Part shown: positions 39,889 through 49,228 of the stretch, in pieces
How positions within the stretch are numbered: position 1 is the stretch's first letter
How the letters are laid out: each line of letters starts with the position of its first letter
NCBI GenBank assembly: GCA_021805865.1
Contig: JAJZDX010000002.1
Location: 1 to 64,000, forward strand
DNA from: Pseudomonadota bacterium
GTDB taxonomy: Bacteria; Pseudomonadota; Gammaproteobacteria; Steroidobacterales; Steroidobacteraceae
DNA: 64,000 nt
Direction of reading: 5' to 3'
Translations under genes and position numbers: made by a program
Notes under the pieces: generated by a model
What the model saw: the letters and a program-made list of their open reading frames with translations, nothing else
The model's database searches: none
Told to the model about the DNA's origin: nothing

Positions 39889-40071
39889 TGCAACCCGACG
39901 GCGATTCGCCGAGACCTCGATCAGGTTCGTCAGGAGCAGCGCGCGGCCCGCCTGTCGGAGGCCGGCGTCTGAGACAACCACTGCTCCCGCCATCGCCCGA
40001 GCCTGCGCGACCTCGGTTGTGTGGCCACGACAATGATGCACGGCGGGCGCCGCCGGCTTAAACTGGCGGCC

Positions 40072-41094
40072 ATGAGCAGCATCCCGAAATCTTCGCAAGA
40101 GCCGCGCCCGGCGTTTGGAACCGTGCTGGCGCCGACGATGACCCTGGCCCGCTTCCAGAACGGCCAATGGGGGGTCTTCGATGTCCGCCCCTGTGCGCCG
40201 ATCGAGCTGCACCCGGCCGCGCACGTGCTGCACTATGCCAGCACGTGCTTCGAGGGCTTCAAGGCCTACCGCTGGGCCGACGGCAGCGTCAACGTGTTCC
40301 GGATGGACAGGCACATCGAGCGCATGCGCCAGAGCGCCCAGGCGCTCGTCCTGCCGGAGCCGGACCCGCAGCAGCTCGAGGAGATGATCCGCGCCACCAT
40401 CGACCGCAATCGCGACGCGGTGCCCGAGGCGCCGGGAGCGCTCTATCTGCGGCCGATACTCTTTGGCACCACGCCCAATATCGGCGCCGCCGGCGCCGCG
40501 GCCACCGAGGCGACTCTCATCGTGCTTGCGAGCCCGGTGTGGGACTACTTCGCTGGTGGCATGAAGCCGCTGCGCATCTACGTCGAGGACGTCAATGCGC
40601 GCACCGCTTCGCAGACCGGCAAGGTGAAGACGGGCGGCAACTACGCCGCGGCCCTCGGCCCCACCCTCGAGGCCCGGCGCCGGTACAACGTCGATCAAGT
40701 GTTGTTCTGTCCGGGCGGCTCGGTGCAGGAGACGGGCGCATCCAACTTTCTGTTGATCCGCGACGGTCGGTTGCTCACTCGCAGTCTCGACTCGACATTC
40801 CTCCATGGCGTGACCCGCGACTCGGTGCTCACTCTGGCGCGGGAGGAGGGCTATCACGTCGAGGAGCGGGTCTTCGATGTCGCCGAATTGCTGAAATGGG
40901 TCCCGGACGGAGAGGCCGCTCTTTCCGGTACCGCCGCCGTGCTCGCGGGTGTCGGCACTCTCGTCTGCCATGGCCGGGAGTACAGGGTCGGAAGCGGTGA
41001 AGTCGGACCTCACACGCGCAAGCTGCGGGAGCGTCTCGTGTCCATCCAGCGAGGTGAGTCGCCGGATACGCACGGGTGGACGAAGACGGTCTGA
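40072..41094 (+). CDS. ilvE: Branched-chain amino acid aminotransferase
   Basis: This PLP enzyme of fold type IV interconverts Leu/Ile/Val and their keto acids. The 341-residue reading has HYASTCFEGFKAYRW, LYLRPILFGT, and the PLP lysine in GKVKTGGNYAAAL (K186). QVLFCPGGSVQETGASNFLLI and TLDSTFLHGVTRDS-like segments complete the family pattern of the longer BCAT subgroup. The frame extends upstream to 40021. The ATG at 40072 (MSSIPKSS) was preferred because the upstream 17 residues are not family-like. It would work with the leucine dehydrogenase of this window in branched-chain amino-acid metabolism. Confidence 0.93.
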   Translation: MSSIPKSSQEPRPAFGTVLAPTMTLARFQNGQWGVFDVRPCAPIELHPAAHVLHYASTCFEGFKAYRWADGSVNVFRMDRHIERMRQSAQALVLPEPDPQQLEEMIRATIDRNRDAVPEAPGALYLRPILFGTTPNIGAAGAAATEATLIVLASPVWDYFAGGMKPLRIYVEDVNARTASQTGKVKTGGNYAAALGPTLEARRRYNVDQVLFCPGGSVQETGASNFLLIRDGRLLTRSLDSTFLHGVTRDSVLTLAREEGYHVEERVFDVAELLKWVPDGEAALSGTAAVLAGVGTLVCHGREYRVGSGEVGPHTRKLRERLVSIQRGESPDTHGWTKTV

Positions 41095-41582
41095 CAGGCG
41101 AGGAGGTGGACCGGCGCGTAGCCCGCCTCCGCCGTATCGAGCAGGCCGCCTGCCGCCGGCTGACCTCGGGCGCACCGCTCTCGCCGGAACCGCTCCCGAG
41201 TCCGCGAGGGGCTCGGGCGGGAGCAGCCGTTGCTCCAGGTCTTTATTTTCGCCGCGCCATCGCCACATCGGATATCCGTGCGTTCCTCAGCGGGGGATGC
41301 GGCCAGGACGCAGCGGCCGCGACTGAGTGCCCGCCTGAGGCTTGGCGGGTGCGCTCGCCGATGCCGCCCCGGGGCCCATCGCCCGGGGCTCGAGACGGAT
41401 CTCTCATAAGGGGCACGCGATGGCCTCCCGTCGGCAGAAATCGGCAGAAAAATGGGAACTGTTACGGCCATTGGCGGGTCGGGATGATATGGGAAAAAAC
41501 GCGAGCTACACTCTGGTGACGGTGGTGTCGGCCCCCGCCAGCGACGGCTCGATCACTGGCCGCCGTTGACGGAGTGCACGAG
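41095..41582. other. Intergenic, no gene seen
   Basis: The 488 bp between the aminotransferase and the CBS protein carry no convincing gene. The last 180 bp are less GC-rich, include a short direct repeat (CGGCAGAAA twice, about 41431–41450), and may hold the promoter of the CBS gene. Confidence 0.5.
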
Positions 41583-42155
41583 ATGTTCGACAGCCAATCC
41601 GAGGAAGCCGCTTGCAGCTCCATCGCCTTTCTGGACGGGGGGAGCCCCGCATCCGCGCATTCCACCGAAAGGCCGCGGCGGCCCTCGGGACCTGTCAGGC
41701 GGGTCGCGCCGGCGGACCCGGCGGTGCAGGTGATGACGGATTTCAGCGTGGCCCCGGCGGTGACCATCGCGCCAGACCGTCTCATCGACGACGCCCTGCG
41801 TGACATGATCGTCGCCGGCGTGCGCGCACTGCTGGTGGTGCGCGGTGAAGTCATCGTCGGCCTCATCACCTCGTACGACATCCAGGGAGAGCGTCCCTTG
41901 CAGTTCCTGAGGACCTCGGGCTTCACCCGCCACGACGAGATCCAGGTCGACCACATCATGACGCCCTGGGAGAAGGTCCCCACGCTCGATGCGCAATGGG
42001 TCAGTTCGGCGTGCGTCGCCGATGTCGTTCACAGCTTCAAGGCCAGCCTGGACTCCCATGTGGTGGTGGTCGAATATGCGAAGCTGGGCGGTGTCCTCGT
42101 GCGCGGCCTGTTTTCCCGCACGCAGCTCGAGCGGCACCTGGGGCAGTCGATTTAG
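41583..42155 (+). CDS. Tandem CBS-domain protein
   Basis: This 190-residue protein has a polar N-terminal region of about 45 residues. A first CBS module follows (VMTDFSVAPAVTIAPDRLIDDALRDMIVAGVRALLVV...VGLITSYDIQ), then a second, diverged one (DHIMTPWEKVPTLDAQWVSSA...VLVRGLFSRTQLERHL). CBS pairs bind adenine nucleotides and act as energy or ligand sensors. No effector domain is attached. GGAG lies ahead of the ATG; a GTG three codons earlier is possible. It is convergent with the DUF2007 gene. Confidence 0.85.
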   Translation: MFDSQSEEAACSSIAFLDGGSPASAHSTERPRRPSGPVRRVAPADPAVQVMTDFSVAPAVTIAPDRLIDDALRDMIVAGVRALLVVRGEVIVGLITSYDIQGERPLQFLRTSGFTRHDEIQVDHIMTPWEKVPTLDAQWVSSACVADVVHSFKASLDSHVVVVEYAKLGGVLVRGLFSRTQLERHLGQSI

Positions 42156-42159
42156 CCCG

Positions 42160-42438
42160 TCATGACCTCTCCGGAGGCTCCGGCAGCGTACGGGCCGCCA
42201 GCTCGGCCAGTTCCTCGTCAGAGGGCTCGCGGAGTGCGAGCACCCTTTGAGCACGGGGCAGCCAGGAGGCCGGCACCAGCACTTCCGCGCCTGGCTCGAG
42301 GCCCGGGATGGGACTGAGGTTGCGCACCACCGCGGGCACCGACTCCGACCTGAGGAGTCCGGCCAATACCTCGGCCGCGATGTGATCCGGGCAGAATTGA
42401 ACGAGCACCAGACTATCGTCCACCGAGTCAGTGTACAT
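42160..42438 (-). CDS. DUF2007-type small protein
   Basis: This 92-residue protein has the pattern of DUF2007 (putative signal-transducing) proteins: LVLVQFCPDHIAAEVLAGLLRSESVPAVVRNLSPIPG...AEVLVPASWLPRAQRVL. The family is small, soluble and of unknown function. A GTG four codons upstream (42450) is an alternative start. Its stop is 4 bp from the convergent CBS gene's stop. Confidence 0.75.
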   Translation of the reverse strand: MYTDSVDDSLVLVQFCPDHIAAEVLAGLLRSESVPAVVRNLSPIPGLEPGAEVLVPASWLPRAQRVLALREPSDEELAELAARTLPEPPERS

Positions 42439-42597
42439 CCGGGATGACACATGGGACAGCCCCAGCTGAAGCCATCACATGCGGCTTGATCGCACGGACC
42501 GGCTTGGCTACATTCGGTCTGGAGACACACGGCATCCGCTCGAGCGTGCCACCGCGCGGCTGTCGGGCTCAGCCGACACCGTAAATTGGCGGAGGAC

Positions 42598-43215
42598 ATG
42601 TCCAGAAATTTATCCGTAAATCCGCCGCTCGATATCCTGCTGTTTCTGCGCGCGGGATTGCGCAAGCCGCGTCGCCTCGGCGCCGTGGCGCCATCCGGGC
42701 GGGCGCTCGCGAAGCTCATCACCTCCGAGATCGTCGCGGACAGGGGCCCGATCATCGAGCTGGGGGCCGGCACGGGAGCTTTCACCCGCGCACTGCTCAC
42801 CCGTGGTGTGCCGGAGGCGAATCTCGTGCTGGTGGAGGCCGATCCTCATTTCGCGCGGCTGCTGCAGAAGCGGTTTCCGGCTGCGCAGGTGCTGGCCGTG
42901 CAGGCTCAGCGGCTGCGCCATTTGGATCCGCTCCAGGGGCATGCGGCTGGCGCGGTCGTCAGCGGCCTGCCACTGCTGTCGATGCGCCGCGGCGAAGTCC
43001 TGGGTGTGCTGAGCGCAGCCTTTCGCCGGCTACGCCGGGACGGGGCCTTCTACCAATTCACCTACGGTCCGCGTTGTCCGGTTCCCGCGGTGATCCTGAA
43101 GCGGCTCGGCCTGCGCGCCAGGCGGATCGGCTGGGTGGTGACCAATCTGCCCCCCGCGACTGTATACCGGATCGAGCGAGCCGCCACCCGCCCATCCCGC
43201 TCGCGCGAGGCGTGA
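42598..43215 (+). CDS. Class I SAM-dependent methyltransferase (phospholipid N-methyltransferase-like)
   Basis: This 205-residue protein has DILLFLRAGLRKPRRLGAVAPSGRALAKL and then SAM motif I PIIELGAGTGAFTRALL. VLVEADPHFARLLQKRFP and AVVSGLPLLSMRRGEVLGVLSAAFRRLRRDGAFYQFTYGPRCPVP follow. The KxxxxVGAVAPSS-like lead-in and QFTYG tail match PmtA/KsgA-related phosphatidylethanolamine methyltransferases. The ATG is only 2 nt after GGAGG, so a TTG four codons earlier (42586) is possible. It stands alone on plus. Confidence 0.8.
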   Translation: MSRNLSVNPPLDILLFLRAGLRKPRRLGAVAPSGRALAKLITSEIVADRGPIIELGAGTGAFTRALLTRGVPEANLVLVEADPHFARLLQKRFPAAQVLAVQAQRLRHLDPLQGHAAGAVVSGLPLLSMRRGEVLGVLSAAFRRLRRDGAFYQFTYGPRCPVPAVILKRLGLRARRIGWVVTNLPPATVYRIERAATRPSRSREA

Positions 43216-43253
43216 TCTTCGCCCCGGCCGCTCCGCCATCACCGATGGCGCGG

Positions 43254-44324
43254 TCAATGCTCGTGCCGGTGATGGATGTCGGGATAATGCGCGTGTGAGT
43301 GGGCCAGCGGCTGGTGCGTGTGCTCGTGGTAGTGGGGCTCGTGGCCGTCCCATTCGAAGTCATGGCCGTGCTGGTGATGCTCGTCGTGCGCGTGACTGTG
43401 CGCGTGGCGCATGTGCCCATGGGTGTGCAGATGAGCGTGCCTTTCGGTCAGGTGCAGCCATACGCCCGCTCCCATCAGCAGCGCCGCGATCCAGAAGATC
43501 ATCCCGGGCATCTGCCTGAACAGGAGCAATGAGGCCGCGGCGCCGATGAAGGGCGCGGTGGCGAAATAGGCGCCGGTCCGGGCGGCGCCCAGGTGGCGAA
43601 GCGCCAGCACGAACAAAGCCAAGCTCACGCCATAGCCGACCAGGCCGACCCACGCCGCGGCCAGGATTCGCGGACCGGCCGGCCAATGTGCGCCGAAACC
43701 TGCGGCGATGCCGAGGTCGACGGCCCCTGCAATCAGTCCTTTCAGCGCGGCGATCACCACCGGGTCACCCGCCGACACCTTGCGCGTCAAGTTGTTGTCC
43801 ATCGCCCAACAGGCGCAGGCCCCGGCGACCCAGACGGCGCCCTCGCCGCCGCCGAGCGCTGTGCGCTCGGGCCACGCGAGCACCACGCCGCCGGTAACAA
43901 TGGCCAGCATGCCGGCGAGGACTCGGCGATCGAGGTTTTCCCGGAAAACGAGCCACGCGAGCAGCGCGGTGAGCACCCCTTCCATGTTGAGCAGCAGCGA
44001 GGCATTGGCGGCCGCCATCCGCTCGAGTCCCGCCATCAGCATGACCGGACCCAGTATGCCGCCCGCCGCGATCGCCCCCGCGAGGCAGAGCGCCTCGTTC
44101 CTGCGCCACGCAACCCCGGTGTGCCGGCGGCGCGGACGAAGGACCAGCCACACGCCGAGGCCGATGCCGCTGCCGCCGTAGAGCAGGCCGGCCAGCAACA
44201 CCGGCGGCGTATCGGTCAGCAGCACCTTGGCAAATGGCGTACTGGCGCCGAACAGGACTGCGGCGAGCAGCGCGTAGAGCACGCCGCGCCGCATGTCGGT
44301 ACCAATGTCCGAGGGCCGCCCCAT
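43254..44324 (-). CDS. EamA/DMT-superfamily permease with histidine-rich C-terminus
   Basis: This 356-residue protein has ten hydrophobic helices in two EamA repeats (about 12–140 and 160–292; GVLYALLAAVLFGASTPFAK starts the first). A cytosolic or periplasmic tail of about 61 residues (296–356) contains 25 histidines in H-x-H runs. Such tails usually bind Ni, Co, Zn or Cu, so a metal efflux or metal-sensing role is possible. The DMT core itself suggests export of small metabolites. A downstream ATG at 44294 is an alternative start. Confidence 0.85.
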   Translation of the reverse strand: MGRPSDIGTDMRRGVLYALLAAVLFGASTPFAKVLLTDTPPVLLAGLLYGGSGIGLGVWLVLRPRRRHTGVAWRRNEALCLAGAIAAGGILGPVMLMAGLERMAAANASLLLNMEGVLTALLAWLVFRENLDRRVLAGMLAIVTGGVVLAWPERTALGGGEGAVWVAGACACWAMDNNLTRKVSAGDPVVIAALKGLIAGAVDLGIAAGFGAHWPAGPRILAAAWVGLVGYGVSLALFVLALRHLGAARTGAYFATAPFIGAAASLLLFRQMPGMIFWIAALLMGAGVWLHLTERHAHLHTHGHMRHAHSHAHDEHHQHGHDFEWDGHEPHYHEHTHQPLAHSHAHYPDIHHRHEH

Positions 44325-44445
44325 TTCAGCTCAGTATATCCACGAGCCTCCCGCCCCACCCGAGGCGCTCATCGTCCGCCGTCCGGGCCATGCGATGGCC
44401 TTGGGAGAGCGGTCCTTCTTGAGATTGGCTCCCTCTCATCGAGAA

Positions 44446-45822
44446 TCAGGCCCGCTTCGTCGCGCGATGCCCGGAGGCTTCTCGAGCCGTTCCGCCCGCC
44501 AGTCGGGCGTGCAGGTCGTACACATCGGAGGCTGTGATCTCGACGTCGGCCCATTCGCCGGCGCGCAGTCCCGTCCCACCCTGTATCCGCACCACACCGT
44601 CGATCTCGGGCGCATCGGCCTCACTGCGGGCGACGGCCCCGTGCTCATCGGCTGAATCCACGAGCACACGCAGCCGCTGCCCGATCCGCCGTTGCAGGCG
44701 CCGGGCGCTGATGCGGGCCGCGCGCTCCATGAAGCGCGTGTAGCGTTCTTCCTGGACTTCCGGGGGCACATGATCGGCCATGTCGTTGGCGGCGGCGCCT
44801 TCCACGGGCGAGTACTTGAAGCAGCCCACGCGATCGAGCTGCGCCTCATCGAGCCACTCGAGCAGTGCCTCGAACTCCGCTTCGGTCTCGCCGGGGAAAC
44901 CGACGATGAACGTGCTGCGCAGCGTCAGGTCGGGACACTGCTGCCGCCATGCGCGTATGCGTGCCAGCACGTCTTGCGCATGGGCCGGGCGGCGCATGCG
45001 CTTCAAAACGGCCGGGCTTGCATGCTGGAACGGGATGTCGAGGTAGGGCAGCACGCGCCGCTCGGCCATCAGCGCAATGACCTCGTCCACGTGGGGATAG
45101 GGATAGACGTAATGGAACCGTATCCAGATGCCCAGAGTGCCCAGGGCGCGCGCGAGGTCGATGAAGCGAGTCCGGTACTGGTTGTCGCGCCACGAGCCGA
45201 AGGCGTAGCGGATGTCCGCGCCGTAGGCACTGGTGTCTTGAGAGATGACCAGGATCTCCTTCACGCCTGCGGCCGCGAGCCGCTCGGCTTCCCCGAGCAC
45301 CTCGTCGATCCGGCGGCTCGAGAGCCTGCCGCGCAGCGCCGGAATGATGCAGAAGCTGCAGGAGTTGTTGCAGCCCTCGGAGATCTTGAGGTACGCGTAG
45401 TGGCGCGGCGTCAGGCGAACACCCTGTGGAGGCACCAGATCGAGGAACGGATCGTGTTGAGGCGGCAGGTGCTCGTGGATGGCCCCGATGACTTCGGCAT
45501 GGGTCTGAGGGCCGGTGACCTTCAGAACGCGCGGATGTCGCTCCAGGATGCGTTCGGGACGAGCGCCGAGACAGCCGGTCACAATGACACGCCCGTTGCG
45601 CTGCAGTGCCTCACCGATGGTCTCGAGCGATTCGTCGACCGCCGCATCGATGAAGCCGCAGGTGTTGACCACCACCAGATCGGCCTGCTCGTACGTGGCC
45701 GAGATCTCATACCCTTCGGCTCGCAGCGTGGTCAGGATGCGCTCGGAGTCCACCAGCGCCTTGGGGCAACCCAGGCTGGCGAAGCCGATTCTGGGGACGC
45801 GGCGCCGATTGGCAGGTGGCAT
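44446..45822 (-). CDS. rimO: Ribosomal protein S12 methylthiotransferase RimO
   Basis: This radical-SAM enzyme adds a methylthio group to Asp88 of ribosomal protein S12. The 458-residue product has the N-terminal UPF0004 cluster cysteines ([34 protein letters not shown]). The radical-SAM CxxxCxxC is in [17 protein letters not shown], and a C-terminal TRAM domain ends the protein. [12 protein letters not shown] and RTRFI-type features separate it from MiaB. The frame opens 26 codons upstream. [14 protein letters not shown] at 45822 is the sensible start. Confidence 0.95.
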   Translation of the reverse strand: MPPANRRRVPRIGFASLGCPKALVDSERILTTLRAEGYEISATYEQADLVVVNTCGFIDAAVDESLETIGEALQRNGRVIVTGCLGARPERILERHPRVLKVTGPQTHAEVIGAIHEHLPPQHDPFLDLVPPQGVRLTPRHYAYLKISEGCNNSCSFCIIPALRGRLSSRRIDEVLGEAERLAAAGVKEILVISQDTSAYGADIRYAFGSWRDNQYRTRFIDLARALGTLGIWIRFHYVYPYPHVDEVIALMAERRVLPYLDIPFQHASPAVLKRMRRPAHAQDVLARIRAWRQQCPDLTLRSTFIVGFPGETEAEFEALLEWLDEAQLDRVGCFKYSPVEGAAANDMADHVPPEVQEERYTRFMERAARISARRLQRRIGQRLRVLVDSADEHGAVARSEADAPEIDGVVRIQGGTGLRAGEWADVEITASDVYDLHARLAGGTAREASGHRATKRA

Positions 45823-45918
45823 GCAGCGGGTTCCGGGGTGGCGTGAGGAGCGGGGAGTGCAAAGGCGCGCAAGCCTACCTACGCGCCCTCGGCTCCGCAA
45901 TACAGGCGCTGCGGGCGC

Positions 45919-46509
45919 TCATCGGCCGTAGAGCACCGTCATCTCAGCCTTGGCGATGGCGGCACCGCGTACCCTCGAGTGCACTTCGCCCGGGCTGGCA
46001 TTGGCGCTCAAACCCACCCTGGCGATCCTCAGGGCGTACAGCATGAGATGGTAGTGATGGGGCGTTCCGGGCGGAGGGCATGGCCCTCCATAGCCCAGCG
46101 ATCCGTAATCGTTGCGGCTCTGGATCGCTCCCCCGGGCATCAGGTGCGTGGCCGGGTTGCCGGCGCCGGACGACAGTGAGCGGGTCTGGGCCGGGATATC
46201 GAAGACCAGCCAGTGCCACCAGCCTCCACCGGGCGCGTCAGAATCGAACATCAGCAGCGCGAAGCTGCGAGTGCCCGCGGGCGGGTGCTTCCACGTGAGC
46301 GCCGGAGACAGGTTGCTGCCCCGGCAGCCGTCCCGGTCGTAGACATGCTGCAGGCGGATCAGGTCGCCCTGCCTGAGATCGGCGCTTGCCAGCGTGAATC
46401 CCGGCGCCGTGGGCGTGCCGGCCCGGCTGCAGGCGGGCAGCGCCAAGCTCAGCACCACGGCCAGCGCTGTCATGGAGCGCCGCAAGCGGCTCAAAATACT
46501 CGGCTGCAT
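45919..46509 (-). CDS. YbhB/YbcL-family (PEBP-like) lipoprotein
   Basis: This 196-residue protein starts with a lipoprotein-type signal, SMTALAVVLSLALPACS (lipidated Cys27). A phosphatidylethanolamine-binding-protein fold follows: GSNLSPALTWKHPPAGTRSFALLMFDSDAPGGGWWHWLVFDIPA, GRNDYG-like SRNDYGSLGYGGPCPPPGTPHHYHLMLYAL. The DxDAP and GPCPP motifs of the ligand pocket are intact. Bacterial members are periplasmic and of unclear role, perhaps binding small anionic ligands. The reading frame is open far upstream, but only the ATG at 46509 gives a signal peptide. Confidence 0.88.
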   Translation of the reverse strand: MQPSILSRLRRSMTALAVVLSLALPACSRAGTPTAPGFTLASADLRQGDLIRLQHVYDRDGCRGSNLSPALTWKHPPAGTRSFALLMFDSDAPGGGWWHWLVFDIPAQTRSLSSGAGNPATHLMPGGAIQSRNDYGSLGYGGPCPPPGTPHHYHLMLYALRIARVGLSANASPGEVHSRVRGAAIAKAEMTVLYGR

Positions 46510-46694
46510 GATGATCTCCCGGGTTCGCCGACCACAAGCGGCCAGTGTGCAGCGGCTCGACTCATCCGGCAAACTAGCGCCCATGAGCCGAGGTGCATGG
46601 CCGCTCGGCCGGGTCAAGCGGCGCCCTGGGCGGGACCAGGGTGCGTGCGGGCTGGGTGACTTTGCCCTGCCTGTATAGAGGGGGGGGCGGCATC
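46510..46694. other. Intergenic DNA before the 65-bp repeats
   Basis: This is a non-coding stretch between the divergent PEBP and methyltransferase genes. A run of G (about 46680–46687) lies at the border of the first repeat. With the repeats, the gene-free interval is about 315 bp. Confidence 0.5.
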
Positions 46695-46850
46695 TTGCAA
46701 GCACGACGCGCCTTCGACCCGCTAGGCGATCTTTCCGGCCCGCGAGAGAGGGGCAACATTTGCAAGCACGACGCGCCTTCGACCCGCTAGGCGATCTTTC
46801 CGGCCCGCGAGAGAGGGGCAACATTTGCAAGCACGACGCGCCTTCGACCC
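46695..46850 (+). repeat. 65-bp tandem repeat, two full copies plus a partial third
   Basis: Copies 46696–46760 and 46761–46825 are identical. The first 25 nt recur at 46826–46850. The unit contains GAGAGGGG, TTG and the first eight codons (QARRAFDP) of the downstream methyltransferase, so its translation start region is present three times. The period is not a multiple of three, so the copies are in different frames. Confidence 0.95.
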
Positions 46851-47418
46851 AGAGTACTACCGGCGCTACTACTACGATCCACGCACCGCGGTCACCACTC
46901 GCCGGGAGATGCAGGCACGAGGGCGATTGATCGCGGCTTTCACCGAGCACGTCGGACTGCCGGTGCGCCGGGTGCTCGATGCGGGCTGCGGCACCGGGAT
47001 GCTGCGTGCGCCGCTCAGGCGGCTGCTGCCGAAGGCCGAATACGTCGGTCTGGAAACGAGCGAATACCTGTGCCGCCGATACGGCTGGGAGTCCGGTCGC
47101 CTCGAGGACTACCGTTCCGCGAAGCCGTTCGATCTGGTGATCTGCTATGACGTGCTGCAGTATCTCGATGCGCAGCGTGCGGCGCGGGCGGTTGCGAACT
47201 TCGCTCGCCTGTGCCGCGGAGTGTTGTATTTCAGCGCGCTCACCCGGCGCGACTGGCAATGGAACTGCGATCAGACGCGGACGGACCCGGACGTGCACCT
47301 GCGCGCGGGCCGCTGGTACCGGCTGCGCCTGCAGCGCAACTTTCGCGAGGTCGGCACGGGGTTCTGGCTGCGCCGCGGGGTGCCGCTCACCGTCTGGGAG
47401 CTGGAATCGCGCTTCTGA
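46825..47418 (+). CDS. Class I SAM-dependent methyltransferase
   Basis: This 197-residue protein has SAM motif I VLDAGCGTGML, VGLETSEYLCRRYGW and motif IV-like FDLVICYDVLQYLD, typical of class I methyltransferases. The N-terminus has an Arg/Tyr-rich leader (DPEYYRRYYYDPRTAV). The start used is a TTG at 46825 with GAGAGGGG about 7 nt upstream. The first eight codons fall in a tandem repeat, so a later start cannot be excluded. It precedes a small gene and faces a glycosyltransferase gene, suggesting a cell-surface or secondary product. The substrate is unknown. Confidence 0.82.
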   Translation: MQARRAFDPEYYRRYYYDPRTAVTTRREMQARGRLIAAFTEHVGLPVRRVLDAGCGTGMLRAPLRRLLPKAEYVGLETSEYLCRRYGWESGRLEDYRSAKPFDLVICYDVLQYLDAQRAARAVANFARLCRGVLYFSALTRRDWQWNCDQTRTDPDVHLRAGRWYRLRLQRNFREVGTGFWLRRGVPLTVWELESRF

Positions 47419-47433
47419 ACTCCGGAACGAGCA

Positions 47434-47847
47434 GTGAACGAGTCCCCGAGGCAACGTCTCATCGCGGTATTCCACGGTCCGGTGGTCTGCCGGCGGGAAG
47501 CCGGTCTTCGCGCCGGACTGACGCTCATCGGCGCGGCGGCCGACTGTCCGGCGGAGACGCTGATCCTGACTTTCATGGGTCCGGCGCCGGAGGATCTGCC
47601 GGAGACGCTGTCGGCGCCGAGCGTCGTCGAGCTCGATGGGCAGTGCTATCGCATCGCGAGCCCGCCGCGGGAATGGCTGCTGTGGGCGCACACGGTGTAC
47701 GTGCACCGCGATGTCGGCGCGGCGTTCTACCAAGCCGTTCCACCGCGGCCCGTGCCGCTCACAAAGCGTGTCTTCTGGTGGCTGGTATTGGCGCTGGCGC
47801 GCCGCCCTGCGGGGCGACGCGTGCTCATGGCGCTGCGCGGCCGTTGA
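47434..47847 (+). CDS. Hypothetical protein, small, after the methyltransferase
   Basis: This 137-residue protein starts at a GTG and is not recognised. It shows alternating strands and helices (RLIAVFHGPVVCRREAGLRAGLTLIGAAAD). A C-terminal hydrophobic helix, RVFWWLVLALARRPAGRRVLM, could be membrane-associated. It follows the methyltransferase by 15 bp and is probably cotranscribed. Confidence 0.55.
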   Translation: MNESPRQRLIAVFHGPVVCRREAGLRAGLTLIGAAADCPAETLILTFMGPAPEDLPETLSAPSVVELDGQCYRIASPPREWLLWAHTVYVHRDVGAAFYQAVPPRPVPLTKRVFWWLVLALARRPAGRRVLMALRGR

Positions 47848-47949
47848 ATTGCAGTCCTGGGTGCGGGCATCGCGCCGCGCTGTCCCGCCTCGCCCTGTGC
47901 GTGCCCGCGCTTCATGCTTCAGCGCCCCGTGATGAGTGCTGGGCGCCTG

Positions 47950-49095
47950 CTAGCCGGCTTCCACGATTTCCTCCCGCTGGGCCACGGCCGGAAGGCCCGC
48001 AAGCAGGGAGCCATACACGGCCATCTGCCGCTGGAACGTCTTCTGCCACGTGAATTGCCGCAAGACACGGGCGCGGGCGCTGGCGCCGACCGCTTCGAGA
48101 TCACGCTCATAGAGCGCCGCGATCGCTTCGGCCAGACTGTCCGCGCTGCCGGGCTCGGCCAGCATTCCCACGTGCTCGTCCACCAGCTCAGGCAGCGCCC
48201 CGGCGCGGGCGGCGACCACCGGTCGTCCGCAGGCCATCGCCTCCAGGATCACCAGTCCGAAGGTCTCGCGTGTCCCGGCGTGCACGAGCGCGTCGGCCGA
48301 GGCGATCCATCGGGCGAGCTCGATGCCGTCGCGCCGGTACGGCAGCAGAGTGACGTTGGTTGCCAGGCGTCCCTGGCGGGCGCCGCCGATCATCAACAGG
48401 TGAAAGGAGCGGCCCAATCTGGCGAAGGCACCCAGCAGGACCGGGACGTTCTTCTCGTCCGTGAAGCGGCCGGCATAGACGAGCACACGAGTCTCGGGTC
48501 CGAGACCGAGGTGCTCGCGCAGCCAATCGCCGCGACGCTCGGGCCGGAACATGTCGGCATCGACACCGAGGGGCTGGTGAACGGCGTGCCGGATGCCGAG
48601 ACCGGCGAGAAAATCCAGCACCTGGAGGCTGGGCGCAAATACCACATCGAAGCGCTCGTACAGCCAGCGCACGTATCGACAGACCAACTGCTCGGACAGC
48701 CGCCCGCCGAGACGGCGCCCGAGGATGCGTGGCAGGTCGGAATGACAGAATGCCGCGGCCGGTATGCCTCTGCGCTGCGCGACGCGCAGCGCCGCCCACG
48801 CCGGATGGAAGGCGTCGCCGGCCTCGATCAGGTCGGGCCGCAGCGCATCGAGCAGCCGCGTCCAGCGGCGCGGCGTAAGCGGCAGGCGGTAGTTGAACGA
48901 GCCGGGCACAGGCACGCCCCGGAGCGTGCAGATGCCGCCGCGCTCGATGCGATTTTCGCTTCCGGGAACGACCAGCGTGTGTCGCCAGCCGGGCTGGGCG
49001 GCGAGCCAGCCGTGCTTGGCGTTCACGTACCGTCGGACCCCGCCACTCGTCGGCGAATAGAACAGCGTCGTATCGACGAGATGGCACGGCCGCAT
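47950..49095 (-). CDS. Family-4 glycosyltransferase (GT-B fold)
   Basis: This 381-residue protein starts MRPCHLVDTTLFYSPTSGGVRRYV, the acceptor-side GGVRRY motif. The donor-binding C-terminal half has VLVYAGRFTDEKNVPVLLGAF, LLMIGG, ADALVHAGTRETFGLVILEAMACGRPVVA and ALPELVDE. The E-x7-E motif (ETFGLVILE) of retaining GT4 enzymes is present. It transfers a sugar from a nucleotide-sugar to an unknown acceptor in envelope polysaccharide or lipid synthesis. The frame opens 24 codons upstream (49167). The ATG at 49095 was preferred. Confidence 0.88.
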   Translation of the reverse strand: MRPCHLVDTTLFYSPTSGGVRRYVNAKHGWLAAQPGWRHTLVVPGSENRIERGGICTLRGVPVPGSFNYRLPLTPRRWTRLLDALRPDLIEAGDAFHPAWAALRVAQRRGIPAAAFCHSDLPRILGRRLGGRLSEQLVCRYVRWLYERFDVVFAPSLQVLDFLAGLGIRHAVHQPLGVDADMFRPERRGDWLREHLGLGPETRVLVYAGRFTDEKNVPVLLGAFARLGRSFHLLMIGGARQGRLATNVTLLPYRRDGIELARWIASADALVHAGTRETFGLVILEAMACGRPVVAARAGALPELVDEHVGMLAEPGSADSLAEAIAALYERDLEAVGASARARVLRQFTWQKTFQRQMAVYGSLLAGLPAVAQREEIVEAG

Positions 49096-49228
49096 GGACG
49101 TGGTCGAGATCCCCGGGACCTTGTCCCTCCAAACCGGGATTGCACCCCCCCGCCGCCGGGGTGTCAAGGCGCACGTGCGGCCGCCGGCCGGACCTGCGCT
49201 CAGGCCAGATGCAGACCCGGCAGACCGA

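Noticed and set aside
39574-41268. 564-codon open frame antisense to the aminotransferase
   Set aside because: It is a shadow of the aminotransferase and contains no motif.
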